Shown in pieces: positions 21,472 through 32,550 of a stretch of DNA of 64,000 nucleotides; position 1 is the first letter of the stretch; the number at the start of each line of letters is the position of its first letter. The DNA comes from Halichondria panicea (lineage: Eukaryota; Porifera; Demospongiae; Suberitida; Halichondriidae). Location of the stretch: positions 6,043,058-6,107,057 of the forward strand of contig NC_087387.1 of the NCBI RefSeq assembly GCF_963675165.1, in the 5' to 3' direction. The translations under genes were made by a program, and so were the position numbers. Under the pieces are notes generated by a model that saw nothing but the letters and a program-made list of their open reading frames with translations, was not told the origin of the DNA and ran no database searches.

Positions 21472-24400
21472 ATGCATGCAGATATGCTGTCTAGAAATAT
21501 TCTCAACTGGTTAGTGCTGCTCCTGTTCCTAGCTACTGTTACCAGGAGTGAGCACTATCACATTGTGCCAGTGGGTTCAACTGACTTGTGTCATGACTAT
21601 CGAAATGGAACTTGTTTCACTCTCGAGCAGCTTGTTCAAACAGACTTGTTATCTGGTGGAGACAATCTTACCTTGAGCTTTCTACCTGGAGATCATGTGT
21701 TAACTGAGCAGCTATTGATTTGTAACTTCTCATATTTGCAAATCACCGGCCAGAACACAAGTACAACTGTAGTCAGATTCTATAGCAATGGTACGATACA
21801 TTTTGTTAGTACTACTAAATTATATATTGAACACTTGGGTTTTGTTGGAGCGAATGTCGGACCACAAAACTCACATCGAGGATTGATTATTGATGGTGCC
21901 CACAATGTCTACATCAACAATTGCTATTTCATGGATTTTGTATTACTCGATCAAGCGAAAATTATCATAGTTAAGATTGTTAATACTCAAACTGCAAGTT
22001 TTGAGAGCACTCTTTTTATGAATAACACTGGTCGGGCACTGCACGTTGAGGCTGGTGATGTGTACATAACAAATAGTGTGTTCACTAGAAATGATAGAGG
22101 TGCAGTTTACATTCAATCAAACAACGCACTGATCAACAACACAGAGTTCAACTACAACAGTGCTGAGAGTGGAGGAGCAGTAGAAGTGGGATGTGGTGCT
22201 GTAGTGATCACTCGGTGTAACTTCACAAATAACAAAGCTGTTCAGTTAGGTGGAGCGATTGCTGTTGTCTCAAGCAGTAGTGTAAATATCTCCAACTGTG
22301 AGCTGACAAACAACAGTGCTGACTATGGTGGAGCGATTTATGTTGACTCAGGCAGTGTGTCCATCTTCGACAGTGAGCTGACAAACAACAGTGCCGAAGA
22401 GGGTGGGGGGGAAATCAATGTTTCCTCAGGCAATGTATCCATCTTCGACAGTGAGCTGACAAATAACAGTGCTAAAGAGGGTGGAGCGATTTATATTCTC
22501 TCAGGTAGTGTGTCCATCTCCAACAGCACACTGACAAACAACAGTGCTTATATTGGTGGTGGAGCAATTGGTGTTTACTCAGGCAGTAGTGTGACCATCT
22601 CCAACAGCACACTGATAAACAACAGTGGAGCAGGAGCAATTCATGTTTACTTAGGCAGTGTGACCATCTCCAACAGCACACTGAGTGCTAACTCAGCCCC
22701 TGGTGGAGCAATTTATGTTATGTATGGTAATGTGTCCATCTCCAACAGTGAGCTGACAAACAACGCAATTATTGTTCACTCAAGTAATGTGACCATCTCC
22801 TACAGCACACTGACAAACAACAGTGCTGACTATGGTGGAGCAATTATTGTTCACTCAAGTAATGTGACCATCTCCTACAGCACACTGACAAACAACAGTG
22901 CTAACTATAATGGTGGAGCAATTCATGTTGACTCAGGCAGTTTGATCATCTCAGACAGCACTCTGACAAACAACAGAGCTAATAAAGGTGGAGTAATTGA
23001 TGTTTCACAAGCAGCCACCTTGATCATCAACAACACTAACATTACTAATAACAATGCCATGGTCAGTTTGAACATTTTGCAGTCTAATGTAAAATTCACT
23101 GGATCGAATATTATCAGCAATAACAATGGCCCTGTCTATGCTTTCAGTTGTCGAGTTGAGTTTAATGGACCTACAACACTTAGTAACAACCGTGGTGTGT
23201 TTGGTGGAGCTCTCAGCATTATCCAGAGTCAAATGTACATTAACACAGAAGGTGTGATCATCACCAACAACACAGCTACCTACGGAGGAGGAATATTTCT
23301 AAGAGAGAGTACACTCTTTGTAAATGAGTCACTAAAGATCTATCACAACAAAGCACACCAAGATGGTGGAGGAATCTATGCATATTCTAGCAGAGTTGAC
23401 TTCCAATCTGTGCTGATACTGGGTCCATCTGGTGAGCTACTTCCACCAAATACACAAAGTGAGATTGATGACAACATTGCTGAGATTGGTGGAGGTATTT
23501 ATGCAGTAGCTACAACCATTAAACTAACATCTACATATGTCAACATTGGTACAAATACAGCAACTGCTAAAGGCGGTGGAGTGTATCTAGAGTACAGTTC
23601 GAAACTGTACCTATTGAAAGAGGAATTTAAATGTTATCAGGATCATCAATATTACATCAAGTTAATGATTAACAACAACTCGGCTCAATACGGAGGGGGG
23701 ATATTTGTGGCAGATGACACTGAGAGTAGTATTTGTAGAGGAGGGGCCAATGATACTCAGACCATTTTTGTTGACTGCTTCATTCAAACAATTAAACTGT
23801 ACATGTGCGAGGAGGAATGGGAAAGGGTAAACTACTTCAACACATTCATGACTAATAACACAGCTACCCAGTCAGGAGCAGACATATACGGAGGTCTGTT
23901 GGACAGGTGTACAGTAAGTCAGAATGCTGAATATAACAATTCTGCAAATGGATTGGACTACATAAATAACACCATAAAGTCCTCCACCGAATTATCAATC
24001 TCCTCTAAGCCTGTTCAAGTAATTTTTTGCAGTGATGACTATATTTCTACAAAAAAGGGACACGCATTTAAAATCAGTGTTATGGCTGTTAACCAAGTTG
24101 GAAATGCGATGAATGCCACAGTTCACAGTTCTGTTGTCAGTAAAAGTAGAGTTGGTCGTCTTAAAGAAGGACAGACAGAACAAGAAGTTGGCAATCAGTG
24201 CACAGAATTAGAGTACAATGTATTCTCACAAGACAGCTCTGCTCAAGTGGAACTCTATGCCGAGGGTCCATGCATAAATTTGGGAATTTCAAAAAAACTT
24301 ATCAATATTTCTTTTGAACTCTGCAAATGCCCTATTGGACTTGAACCAATTCAGTCCAATATTGAGTGCAGGTGTGACTGTGATCCAGTCTTGCAACAAG

Positions 24401-26025
24401 GATATCAGATAACAAACTGTTCTAAGGAAAATGGGACTATTAAACTGGAAAATAATAACAACATATGGATAGAATTCATAAATACCACCAATGGAACAGG
24501 GTATATTGTTAGCAACTGTACATTTGACTATTGTGTAGAAAGGCCCATCAGCATCAGTCTAAGCAACCCTGACGAACAGTGTGCTTACAATCGAAGTGGT
24601 GTCTTGTGTGGAGAATGTGAACCAGGACTCAGTCTTGTGTTGGCTACGTCAAGATGTGCACAATGCTCTGATCTTTACCTTCTTCTACTAATACCATTTG
24701 CGCTGGCTGGTATATTGCTAGTTGCTTTAATTCTTGTGCTGAACATTACTATAGCAACAGGAAAGATTCATGGCCTCGTCTTCTACGCTAACATACTAGC
24801 AGCTAATAGAGCAATTTTCTTATCTGACTTAAACAATTTTTTAACAGTTTTCGTATCATGGGTGAATCTTGACTTGGGTATTGAGACGTGCTTTTTCAAT
24901 GGAATGAATTCTCAAATAAAAGTTCTCCTTCAACTTGTCTTTCCAGCATACCTATTTCTTTTGATGTTCTTAATAATCATTTTGAGCAAGTACTTTGACT
25001 CATTTGCAAAGCTCCTCTCTAACAGGAACCCAGTTGCTGCCCTAGGCACACTCATCCTACTCTCTTATTCCAAACTCTTACGGTTTATCATTGCTGCACT
25101 GCAATACGAAGTCTTGGATTATCCTGATGGTTCAACCAACACTGTTTGGTTGTATGACGGCAATGTGCCATACTTCACTGCCAAACACATCCCTCGGTTT
25201 GTTGCTGCTGCCATTATCCTCATTGCCGGTGGATTGTTCACTCTACTGCTCTTTTTAGGACAATGGCTTCCGCACTGTTCAAAAGTTATGAAATGGACTA
25301 AGAACACAAAGTACATTGGCTTCATGGATGCATACCATGCTCCATTCACTCCCAAGCATCGCTACTGGGTGGGACTGCTCCTCTTTGCTTTGATTATCCA
25401 CAATCTAGTAGTTTCCATGACTCCAAACATGTCTTTCCCTATTCTATCATCTGGGGTTCTATCAGTTGGACTGATTGGATGGAAACTACTGAATGACCGT
25501 TTGTATAAAAATACATTCTGTGGTTCCCTCGAAACTCTCTATCTGCTCAATGTTGCTATTCTATCAAATTCCTTCATTGTCAACGATAAAAAGAAAAACC
25601 AGTTAGCACTAGCCAATACGTCGATGGCTATATCATTCACTCTATTTGTGACAACACTCTACTATCATTTTCACAAATTTGTACTCAAGAAGAGTAACAC
25701 ATGGCTGAGGATAGAGGACATCCTAAGCAATTTAAGAGCTGGTGTTTCAGGCAGACGAGCCAACAATGGTCGAGAAATATATCATTCGGTAGTCAATGAA
25801 AATGATGACGAAGACGATTATGAACAAAGAGATCCTGATCGTTACATCACTCCTCCCATCATACGACCTGCCACGAGGCCGGACCAGCTGAGAGAGCCTG
25901 CCCTGGACATACTAGCCCCCCTCACCACAGAGGACTACAGAGGATCAACCCCTCTGCCTACAAAAGTCACTCGTCGTCCCATTGTTACACACACAGAAAT
26001 CGACCCAATACGCAATGAAGTGTGA
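21472..26025 (+). CDS. Beta-helix repeat membrane protein B (intact, single exon, about 1517 aa)
   Basis: This intronless paralogue of gene A has the same architecture. The signal peptide is NILNWLVLLLFLATVTRS, with ATGs at 21463, 21472 and 21484 all in frame. The N-terminal domain contains GLIIDGAHNVYINNCYF. A beta-helix of SG-VSISNSTLTNNSA repeats spans about nt 22120-23040, and larger GGGIF/GGGIY coils reach to about 23900. A Cys-rich stalk, eight or nine membrane helices (about 24660-25690) and a tail with ITPPIIRPATRPDQLR, ending RNEV, follow. The repeat region differs from A in unit number and order. The membrane part and tail are much more conserved than the repeats, which fits a conserved anchor or signalling part and a fast-changing ectodomain. 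Confidence 0.88.
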   Translation: MHADMLSRNILNWLVLLLFLATVTRSEHYHIVPVGSTDLCHDYRNGTCFTLEQLVQTDLLSGGDNLTLSFLPGDHVLTEQLLICNFSYLQITGQNTSTTVVRFYSNGTIHFVSTTKLYIEHLGFVGANVGPQNSHRGLIIDGAHNVYINNCYFMDFVLLDQAKIIIVKIVNTQTASFESTLFMNNTGRALHVEAGDVYITNSVFTRNDRGAVYIQSNNALINNTEFNYNSAESGGAVEVGCGAVVITRCNFTNNKAVQLGGAIAVVSSSSVNISNCELTNNSADYGGAIYVDSGSVSIFDSELTNNSAEEGGGEINVSSGNVSIFDSELTNNSAKEGGAIYILSGSVSISNSTLTNNSAYIGGGAIGVYSGSSVTISNSTLINNSGAGAIHVYLGSVTISNSTLSANSAPGGAIYVMYGNVSISNSELTNNAIIVHSSNVTISYSTLTNNSADYGGAIIVHSSNVTISYSTLTNNSANYNGGAIHVDSGSLIISDSTLTNNRANKGGVIDVSQAATLIINNTNITNNNAMVSLNILQSNVKFTGSNIISNNNGPVYAFSCRVEFNGPTTLSNNRGVFGGALSIIQSQMYINTEGVIITNNTATYGGGIFLRESTLFVNESLKIYHNKAHQDGGGIYAYSSRVDFQSVLILGPSGELLPPNTQSEIDDNIAEIGGGIYAVATTIKLTSTYVNIGTNTATAKGGGVYLEYSSKLYLLKEEFKCYQDHQYYIKLMINNNSAQYGGGIFVADDTESSICRGGANDTQTIFVDCFIQTIKLYMCEEEWERVNYFNTFMTNNTATQSGADIYGGLLDRCTVSQNAEYNNSANGLDYINNTIKSSTELSISSKPVQVIFCSDDYISTKKGHAFKISVMAVNQVGNAMNATVHSSVVSKSRVGRLKEGQTEQEVGNQCTELEYNVFSQDSSAQVELYAEGPCINLGISKKLINISFELCKCPIGLEPIQSNIECRCDCDPVLQQGYQITNCSKENGTIKLENNNNIWIEFINTTNGTGYIVSNCTFDYCVERPISISLSNPDEQCAYNRSGVLCGECEPGLSLVLATSRCAQCSDLYLLLLIPFALAGILLVALILVLNITIATGKIHGLVFYANILAANRAIFLSDLNNFLTVFVSWVNLDLGIETCFFNGMNSQIKVLLQLVFPAYLFLLMFLIIILSKYFDSFAKLLSNRNPVAALGTLILLSYSKLLRFIIAALQYEVLDYPDGSTNTVWLYDGNVPYFTAKHIPRFVAAAIILIAGGLFTLLLFLGQWLPHCSKVMKWTKNTKYIGFMDAYHAPFTPKHRYWVGLLLFALIIHNLVVSMTPNMSFPILSSGVLSVGLIGWKLLNDRLYKNTFCGSLETLYLLNVAILSNSFIVNDKKKNQLALANTSMAISFTLFVTTLYYHFHKFVLKKSNTWLRIEDILSNLRAGVSGRRANNGREIYHSVVNENDDEDDYEQRDPDRYITPPIIRPATRPDQLREPALDILAPLTTEDYRGSTPLPTKVTRRPIVTHTEIDPIRNEV

Positions 26026-26494
26026 ACTGTCTTATATTATAGCTTATTCATTGTATAAATAATAATTATACTTCTACGTAGGCAATGAATATAAGAATTA
26101 GACTAGACTTGTTTATGATTGGTTTTTAGATAGGTAGCTTACAGTTGAGTGGTCCTTTGTACTGATTGCATTATTAGACACCATGCAGGTTTGAAGATTC
26201 AAATATTAATTTCAAGAACCCACCTGCGTCTTAGTTTACCCCATGCATGCGTATGCAATGTATATACTACTCAGTGCTTTCGTATAATACTAGTAGCAGT
26301 AGCCATTGTCGATTATTTCTAAATGTGCATGGTTGCATAGCTAGTATGCTGTAATTACAATAACTAAGAGTACTTTGATATTGTCGCAAAGATTGCATGA
26401 GGTGTCATCACCTGTGGTTTTTTATTAGTCATACGGACAACAAAATTATTGTCAATTTCAACAACAAATTAAAGCACTTCTATCAACTATTCGA
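26026..26494. other. 3' flank of gene B
   Basis: It carries the same blocks as the flank of gene A (GGTTTGAAGATTCAAATA, TTTCAACAACAAATTAAAGC). It then runs directly into lipase exon 5 sequence at about 26500. The identical junction is present at 37.55 kb. Confidence 0.6.
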
Positions 26495-27868
26495 ATAATA
26501 TCAAGTGACATTATCAAGTTCTTGGGCAAGGATGTGTGCATCCCTCAGTTTCATCTCATTGATAGTATCTGTGAGGACGTGCTGTTCCTCATCTGTGGAT
26601 TCAACCCTGACAATATTAACATATTATATCATCAATGCATGCATGCACCTTTATAGTTACATTTGTAGCTAACTCGTATAATTCGTATAAAACTTGTGTT
26701 GGGAACGTTCAATAGTGGTACAATAATTATGGTGTGCTTTTATCAGTGATTGCTTTCAGGTCGAAATGTAAAAGCATGTACATAAAGCCTTCCCGTAACT
26801 TTAGTGAGGATTGTCCTATTTCACGATAGAAGAGATTCATTTTGTATAGCCATGAAAGACATCGATGTGTTGTTTTGTGAAAAGCATTGGGCCTGTTTTT
26901 AGTGGTAGATAATTTGCCTGATCTCTGAGTAATCTAATTACTCCACCCACCCCACCCCCTGTTTGAAAGGCCTTATCTATAATAGATTAGTGTGTTCTTT
27001 TTGTTTTGTGAAAAGCATTGGGCCTGTTTTTAGGTAGATAATTTTCCTGGCTTCTCTAATTACCCCACCCACCCCCTCCCCCTGTTTAGACTCGTCTCCT
27101 CGTCTACTACACCCACACACCTGCCGGTACGTCTGTCAAGAATCTCATTCATTTTGCTCAGGTAAGACTTGTATTATTGCAAAGTGTTCAGTATATATAA
27201 CTATCATTAATTTTGTTCATATATATACATAGGGATCCCACAATGGAAAGTTTGCAATGTATGACTATGAGAGCAAGGCAAAGAATATGAAAGCTGTAAG
27301 TACTCTCACACCTCCCACACACATGCACGCCCACTCCCTCACACCCACACAGCCCACCCCTCCCTCGTAAAACGTGACAGAGTTGAATGTCCCCACTGTC
27401 TTGTTCACTGGTGGTTGGCTGACCCCACTGACGTCATTGATGCCTCCATACCTCTACTCAACACTACTGGTGAGGAAAGGCTTAGTAATTGAACATACTG
27501 TTGTAGCTACATGAAATTGTAAGTATAGGTACGCATGATATAGCGAACTTGCATGCACTTTAATTAGTTGCCCTGGCAATACCGATATTATCCAAAGTTT
27601 ACTTTACTGCATCTGTCCTCACACACCTCATACGGACACACCACACCACACCATGCACACACCACACACACCACACACCCCTCACACACCCCTCATACAC
27701 ACCGTCCTCACACACCACACACCACACACGGACACACACACATGTGCAGGACATGTGTTCTATCGCAAGCATATCGTGCAGTACGACCATCTTGACTTCA
27801 TCTGGGGACTGGACTCAGCTAGTGTTGTGTATAATGACATTATTAACATTGCCAAAACCATGTTGTGA
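26495..27868 (+). pseudogene. Acid lipase pseudogene (exons 5 to 9)
   Basis: Remnants are exon 5 at about 26503-26635 (start and donor missing), exon 6 at 27090-27161, exon 7 at 27233-27295 (nine bases short), exon 8 at 27353-27469 and exon 9 at 27750-27868. Exon 8 has TAC changed to TAA at 27368-27370. It has also lost the bases encoding the NDW part of GGNDWLAD, so the catalytic Asp is gone. Part of the intron 5 end is duplicated with the CCACCCACCCC tract. Exons 1-4, including the nucleophile Ser, are absent. Exon 9 alone is intact. Clearly dead. Confidence 0.9.
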
Positions 27869-27948
27869 AATTGCATGTGTTTTTATACGAATTTGTGCCA
27901 ATAATTTTTATTTAAGCTGTTATCACTTTTGAGTAATGTACCATAATG

Positions 27949-28020
27949 AAAGAATTTGTGGGAACATGAGCTGCCGTTTGATCTGGTGAAGCCAGACTAG
28001 CAGCTATCTGTGGTGTGTGT
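27949..28020 (+). promoter_or_regulatory. Copy of the AAGAATTTGTGGGA module
   Basis: AAAGAATTTGTGGGAACATG, then TTTGATCTGGTGAAGCCAGA lies after the lipase exon 9 relic, just as at 7899. It is cut at about 28020 by the GGTTTCCAGTCTAATCAGC repeat. No peptide gene follows. Confidence 0.5.
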
Positions 28021-28070
28021 GGTTTCCAGTCTAATCAGCTAGCTAGCTTAGCTAGTTAGTAAAAGGAACT
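28021..28070. repeat. 50-bp repeat, copy 1 (second copy at 30027)
   Basis: The block GGTTTCCAGTCTAATCAGCT with a TAGCTAGCTTAGC core is repeated in direct orientation at 30027-30076. The two copies bracket the rearranged inverted-lipase and MULE-like region. A palindromic CAGAGGGG...CCCCTCTG segment follows at about 28093-28134. Confidence 0.7.
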
Positions 28071-28649
28071 TGTGCATGTAGCAGAGTCTGAGGCCAGAGG
28101 GGGATGCTGGAGCACCCTCTGCACCCCTCTGGCTACGCCACTGCAATGTGTGTATAAAAGCTAGGTATTAGTAGTTTTATGTTATGTAGCTTTGGCACCT
28201 CCACCGTGACGGCTTGCGAGTCTACCTCCACCGAGGCATCAGCACCCGCGGTGCTTTCATTATATCATCAATGTATGCATGCATGCACCTTTATACTAGG
28301 GTTACATTCATATAGCTAACTCTGAAGATATTCTGAAGATATATATGATATTCTGAAGATATATTCGTACAAAACTTGTATTGAGAACGTTCAATAGTGG
28401 TACAATAATTATGGTGTGCATGTGATTGCTTTCTGGTCGAAATGTAATACTTATAGCATGTACGTGAAGCCTTTCTGTAACTTTAGTGAGGATTGTCCTA
28501 GTTCACGATCAAGAGATTCTTGTAGCCTTGAAAGGCCTTATCTATAATGATGTGTTTAGATCAGTATTCTTTTTGTTTTGGAAAAGCATTGGGCCTGTTT
28601 ATAATTTGCCTGAATTCTTAATTACCCCACCCACCCCACTGCCCTTTAG

Positions 28650-29022
28650 ACTCGTCTCCCCGTCTACTACACTCACACACCTGCCGGTACGTCTGTCAAG
28701 AATCTTATTCACTTTGCTCAGGTAAGATTTGTATCATGTGCAGAGTGTTATATATATATATATAGGGTGTGAGGGGAGTGGGCGTGTGTGTGAGGTGTGA
28801 GAGTACTTACAGTTCCGTATGCTTTCATATTCTTTGCCTTGCTCTCATAGTCATACATTGCAAACTTTCCATTGTGCGCTCCCTATATATATGAACAAAT
28901 GACAGTTATAATTATACTCACCAAACACTTTGCAATAATACAAGTCTTACCTGAGCAAAGTGAATAAGATTCTTGACAGACGTACCGGCAGGTGTGTGGG
29001 TGTAGTAGACGGGGAGACGAGT
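28650..29022. pseudogene. Lipase exons 6 and 7 rearranged head to head
   Basis: Exon 6 sits at 28650-28721 on the plus strand with its normal acceptor and GTAAG donor. It is followed on the minus strand by exon 7 (28811-28882) and then exon 6 (28951-29022), each 72 nt with intact reverse-complement splice sites. The intron 6 sequence between them is also inverted. The result is an inverted duplication with no complete lipase. Upstream, 28160-28600 repeats lipase intron 5 and 6 sequence. Confidence 0.85.
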
Positions 29023-29115
29023 CTAAACAGGGGGTGGGGTGGTTATATATATATATTATGAACAAATGACAGTTACTTTTAACAAAAAAATACTCACGAT
29101 GATGACGGTGATAGC

Positions 29116-29459
29116 TAGATGGGCATGGCCCGCCTCCCAAAGGGGAGACGGGTTGCAGCCCTATCTAGCATTCGTTCTTGCTGCAGAAAAACATGCAGCA
29201 CCAATCAGATTGCAGACTGCCTACATTACGTAAGCAGTTTGCATTCCGGAATGCATATGCACCAATCAGATTGTATAACCCTTACGTAATGCATTTTTGT
29301 TGGCTTCCCAGCCCCTCCCCTCTCTGCAGCAAGCTGAGCTTTGTGGTTAGAGGCACGGCTCATATTAATGATATTCATAGTTAGTACGCGATGCAGCAGA
29401 ACAAATGCTAGATAGGGCTGCAACCTGTCTCCCTTTGGGAGGCGGGCCACGCCCATCTA
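29116..29459. mobile_element. MULE-like MITE with long TIRs and 9-bp target duplication
   Basis: The ends are nearly perfect inverted repeats of about 70 bp, beginning TAGATGGGCATGGCCCGCCT and closing with its complement. They are flanked by the exact 9-bp direct repeat GGTGATAGC (29107-29115 and 29460-29468). Long TIRs and 9-bp duplications are characteristic of Mutator-like elements. The 344-bp element has no transposase, so it is non-autonomous. Confidence 0.88.
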
Positions 29460-29468
29460 GGTGATAGC

Positions 29469-30467
29469 TGCTGAGCTGAACATTAACAGTCTGCAACTCT
29501 ATCCTAGCTCTCTTGATTTTGCCCCCGAGCTATTAGGTCTGGCCCCCAGACTACCCTGCCCATCTTTTCATGCACGTGGCTGTAAATCAATCATCAGAGA
29601 TTGCACCGTGAAGCGTTTCACTTTGGCTTTGTCTCAGCTAGCTAGCTACCTCAAGCAAAGAAGACCAAGACTTAAGTTCTAGTATCAATCCTGCATGCTC
29701 CAGTATTCTCAGACTCAACTCTAAGCACAACTTTATTCAGGAAGTACAAGTTTAGAACAATCTCAGCCACATGAAACCTCAGGTAAATGACATTTAATTG
29801 TGCTCAGCTAGACTAGCAATACACAATTGGCACTTGCCTTTTAGTATGTCTATAGCTAGCTTCTCACAAACATGTAAAAAGTCATGAACAATGCAATGAG
29901 CAGTAGGTGTAATCAGTAGGTGTGCCCCAATAAAGAGGGTGTGGCACAGGAAGTGGGCGTCAAAAAAAATTTCGCGGCGCTACTGCGCCGCTGATTTTTG
30001 TAAGGAAACCCCTGTCTCAAAAGTCGTGGTTTCCAGTCTAATCAGCTAGCTAGCTTAGCTAGTTAGTAAAAGGAACTACCAATGGATACTACTCAGTCCT
30101 ACATGCTGTATAGCTTGTTTTAAACCTTTTTTTTTTTTAAGTGTCCTAATTGAACAGCTCAGCACAACTTCAAAGGATAATCAGATTCATGATACTATCC
30201 AATCTGCCACACAATCCAATATCATGCAACATTCACAAGTTGATAACACGCTCCCTCCCAGATTGTTGTTGTAAAATTTACAACAATTTGACCGGTAAAG
30301 GGATAATCTGGAAACCTGGAACAGTTCCATCACTTTAGTTTGCATCTGAGCCCAACCCACCAAATTAGCTTGATGTTATCGCCGCCCCCAATGAAGTGGC
30401 TATGGCTTTCAGAGATGTAACACTGGTGGTCCTGTTGCTTAGTGAGTGCATGAGGTTAATGTGTATT
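29469..30467. other. Intergenic region with repeats, no gene
   Basis: Contains the second 50-bp repeat copy (30027-30076), a TTTCGCGGCGCTACTGCGCCG hairpin near 29970-29990 and a T-run at 30128-30138. ORFs here have no recognisable domain. Confidence 0.45.
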
Positions 30468-30706
30468 ACCGTATAGCGCGAAATTTTCGAGGCACTTATA
30501 TTATCATGGATTGGCCTCTAAAAGCATTTTCATTGCACAATGTTCGTGGAATGACTGCTTACCAGAAGCCACGCCTTTAAATCTTTGCACGTTATAGTAG
30601 GTAATTCTAATTAAAGAACAATTTTGTGGACTTAATTTTCGTGTAGGATTGCTACCCACGAAATCCGCGAAAATTAAGCCCCTCGAAAATTTCGTGCATA
30701 CAGTAT
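30468..30706. mobile_element. MITE with CCGTATAGCGCGAAATTTTCG end
   Basis: The left end ACCGTATAGCGCGAAATTTT and the right end near 30687-30706 (AAAATTTCGTGCATACAGTA) are imperfect complements. Internal AAAATTAAGCC/CTTAATTTTCG segments also pair. A second copy at 62699-62938 lies in the same place relative to a MATH pseudogene, so both were copied as part of a larger duplication. Confidence 0.7.
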
Positions 30707-30880
30707 ATGTATGTATAAGAGGATTGTATAAATTTATAGCTATTAAATTGCTTTGTGTGTAATGATATCTCGATTAAATGCAGTGTTTTGTGAATGCACT
30801 TAATGATGGAACAATATTCATGATTCCTGATAACCTACCACCCCTTTTTCATGTACTCCAAGAGAAATTATTAACCAGCC

Positions 30881-31488
30881 ATGGCTTCAAAGAAAGTCAC
30901 TCTTGACAATATTTCTGCTGGAAGCAATACAATGGACACTGAAGCATCTTGATGTTGATTGTTCTTGTCTATCTGAAAATGAGCTTGAAAGCTTGTTACA
31001 ACGTCTGTTTGTTAATAAAGTCACTCCACCAACTGTCCCTGTTCTGTTTTCTACTAAAGACAACCAGGAAAAATGGACCTCCCCTCCTTTCTACACTCAT
31101 CCTCGTGGATATAAGATGGTGCTAGTTATCATTTACGTATACGCCCTGAACCATATGGTGATGCTAATTCTCCTTACGACCCGTCTGGTTGGTATGCCAA
31201 TTTTAGCTTGCTGCAAGGAGATTATGATGACTATCTGCGGTTCCCAATTCGAATGTCGATTGTGCTTCATGTTATGAAGAAAGCTACCAATGAAAGCCGT
31301 TCTATTACATTTCACTTTAATGATAAACACTACCTAAATATACTGTACACCAGTTGGAGTATGATAATCACTCAGACCCTGATGGTGATGTGCTTTTGTT
31401 CAAGTGTGATGAACTAAATCTGTACAGCATTGAAGGCAATCTTACTTTCCACATTACAAGAGTCGATACAAACACCATTATACAATAA
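30881..31488 (+). pseudogene. MATH-domain (TRAF-C-like) pseudogene
   Basis: The ATG at 30881 opens VTLDNIS, but a deletion shifts the frame within the next 15 codons. Later pieces are recognisable: LENE/SLLQRLFVNKVTPP, WTSPPFYTHPRGYKM, LLQGDYDDYLRFPIRMSIVLHV and the end FHITRVDTNTIIQ at 31488. At least two more frame changes lie near 31125 and 31330. MATH domains bind peptide motifs of receptors and adaptors. This copy has a near-identical but independently damaged twin at 63117. Confidence 0.85.
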
Positions 31489-31850
31489 CTGCAGACTCCA
31501 AAACTGTTCTGTTTTTTGCTCAACTAAAAGTGTAGCACCTTATATATGCAGCAGTAATTATAGCTAGCTAATATAGTTTGTAGAGACATGTCTAATTACG
31601 AAATTTTGTTTGTAAATTAGAATTGCAACCACGGTCATGCATGCTGTTGGATAATGGATTATGCACGAGTATCGATCATATGTCATACCTCGTATCAGGA
31701 GAGCACTTCCTGTTTGTATATTATAGTGTCATCTTTCTTAAATTTGGACTTGGCATGTCTCTGTATAGTCAGTCGTATAAAAGTGTGCTTTTAAGGCATA
31801 TTAAGCAAAAATTGCTCAATTGTTATTATTTATTAATCCCCTATTTGCAG

Positions 31851-32550
31851 TCGCCCCCTGGAGTGTCGCTCAGTGTACCAAGGCCCCTCCTCCTTGTTCT
31901 CCTGGTGCCCTCATAGTGAGGGGGTGTTTGCTACCGTGGGACTAGGACGACAGCTTAAAGTGCATCACCTAGGTCACCAAAAGGTGTGAGTGCGTGGGTG
32001 TGTACAATGTTTCTGTGCTATCAGTAAACGTAACTATATCTAGCAATCCGTCCCAAACCAAAGGGCCAGTATATATCGAGGTGGCCGTACTTCAGAGAAC
32101 CAGATTAGCGAGAGTCTTCTGTAGTACTGTTCTCTGTCTGTAGTTCATTGCCGTAAAACTTTGGCGCCTACGTATACATCGAGGCATCAGTACCCGCAGT
32201 CACTGTGAAAACACACAGCAGCTTGTATATACTGTTTCCTATCACTGATGCACTTGCCATTTAACTTATATGCATGCAATCTTCTATATAGATCTGTAGG
32301 TTCAAATTGCATGCAATCTTCTATATAGATCTGTAGGTTCAAAAATTGCATTATGACCATGCACGCAGCAAATCAGCTGGTACCTATTATAAAAACATAT
32401 TTGTTGCTATTGCATACACCACCCCCCTCCCCCCAGATCCCCATATCATGTGATCTCCCAGTGGTGACTGACATCTCCTGGCATGCTCGTATTCCACTGC
32501 TAGCTGCAGCAGTGGACAAACAGCTGCACTTCTGGATGCCAGAGATATGA
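31851..32550 (+). CDS. NUP37: Last two exons of Nup37 (nuclear pore WD40 protein)
   Basis: Exon 31851-31983 has a CTATTTGCAG acceptor and reads SLFSWCPHSEGVFATVG...VHHLGH. Exon 32437-32550 reads ISWHARIPLLAAAVDKQLHFW and stops. The segments FATxG, HHLGH and the final W-box match the C-terminal WD40 blades of Nup37, a subunit of the Nup107-160 (Y) complex of the nuclear pore. The first exon begins in the phase (one base) that completes the codon left open by the exon ending at 56882, 24 kb downstream. No exons 1-6 lie upstream of this copy within 25 kb. It may be a duplicated 3' end, or the true end in a rearranged or misassembled locus. Confidence 0.75.
32276..32351. repeat. Tandem duplication of about 37 bp in the Nup37 intron
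   Basis: Two consecutive copies of the GCAATCTTCTATATAGATCT and GTAGGTTCAAA block. Confidence 0.85.
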
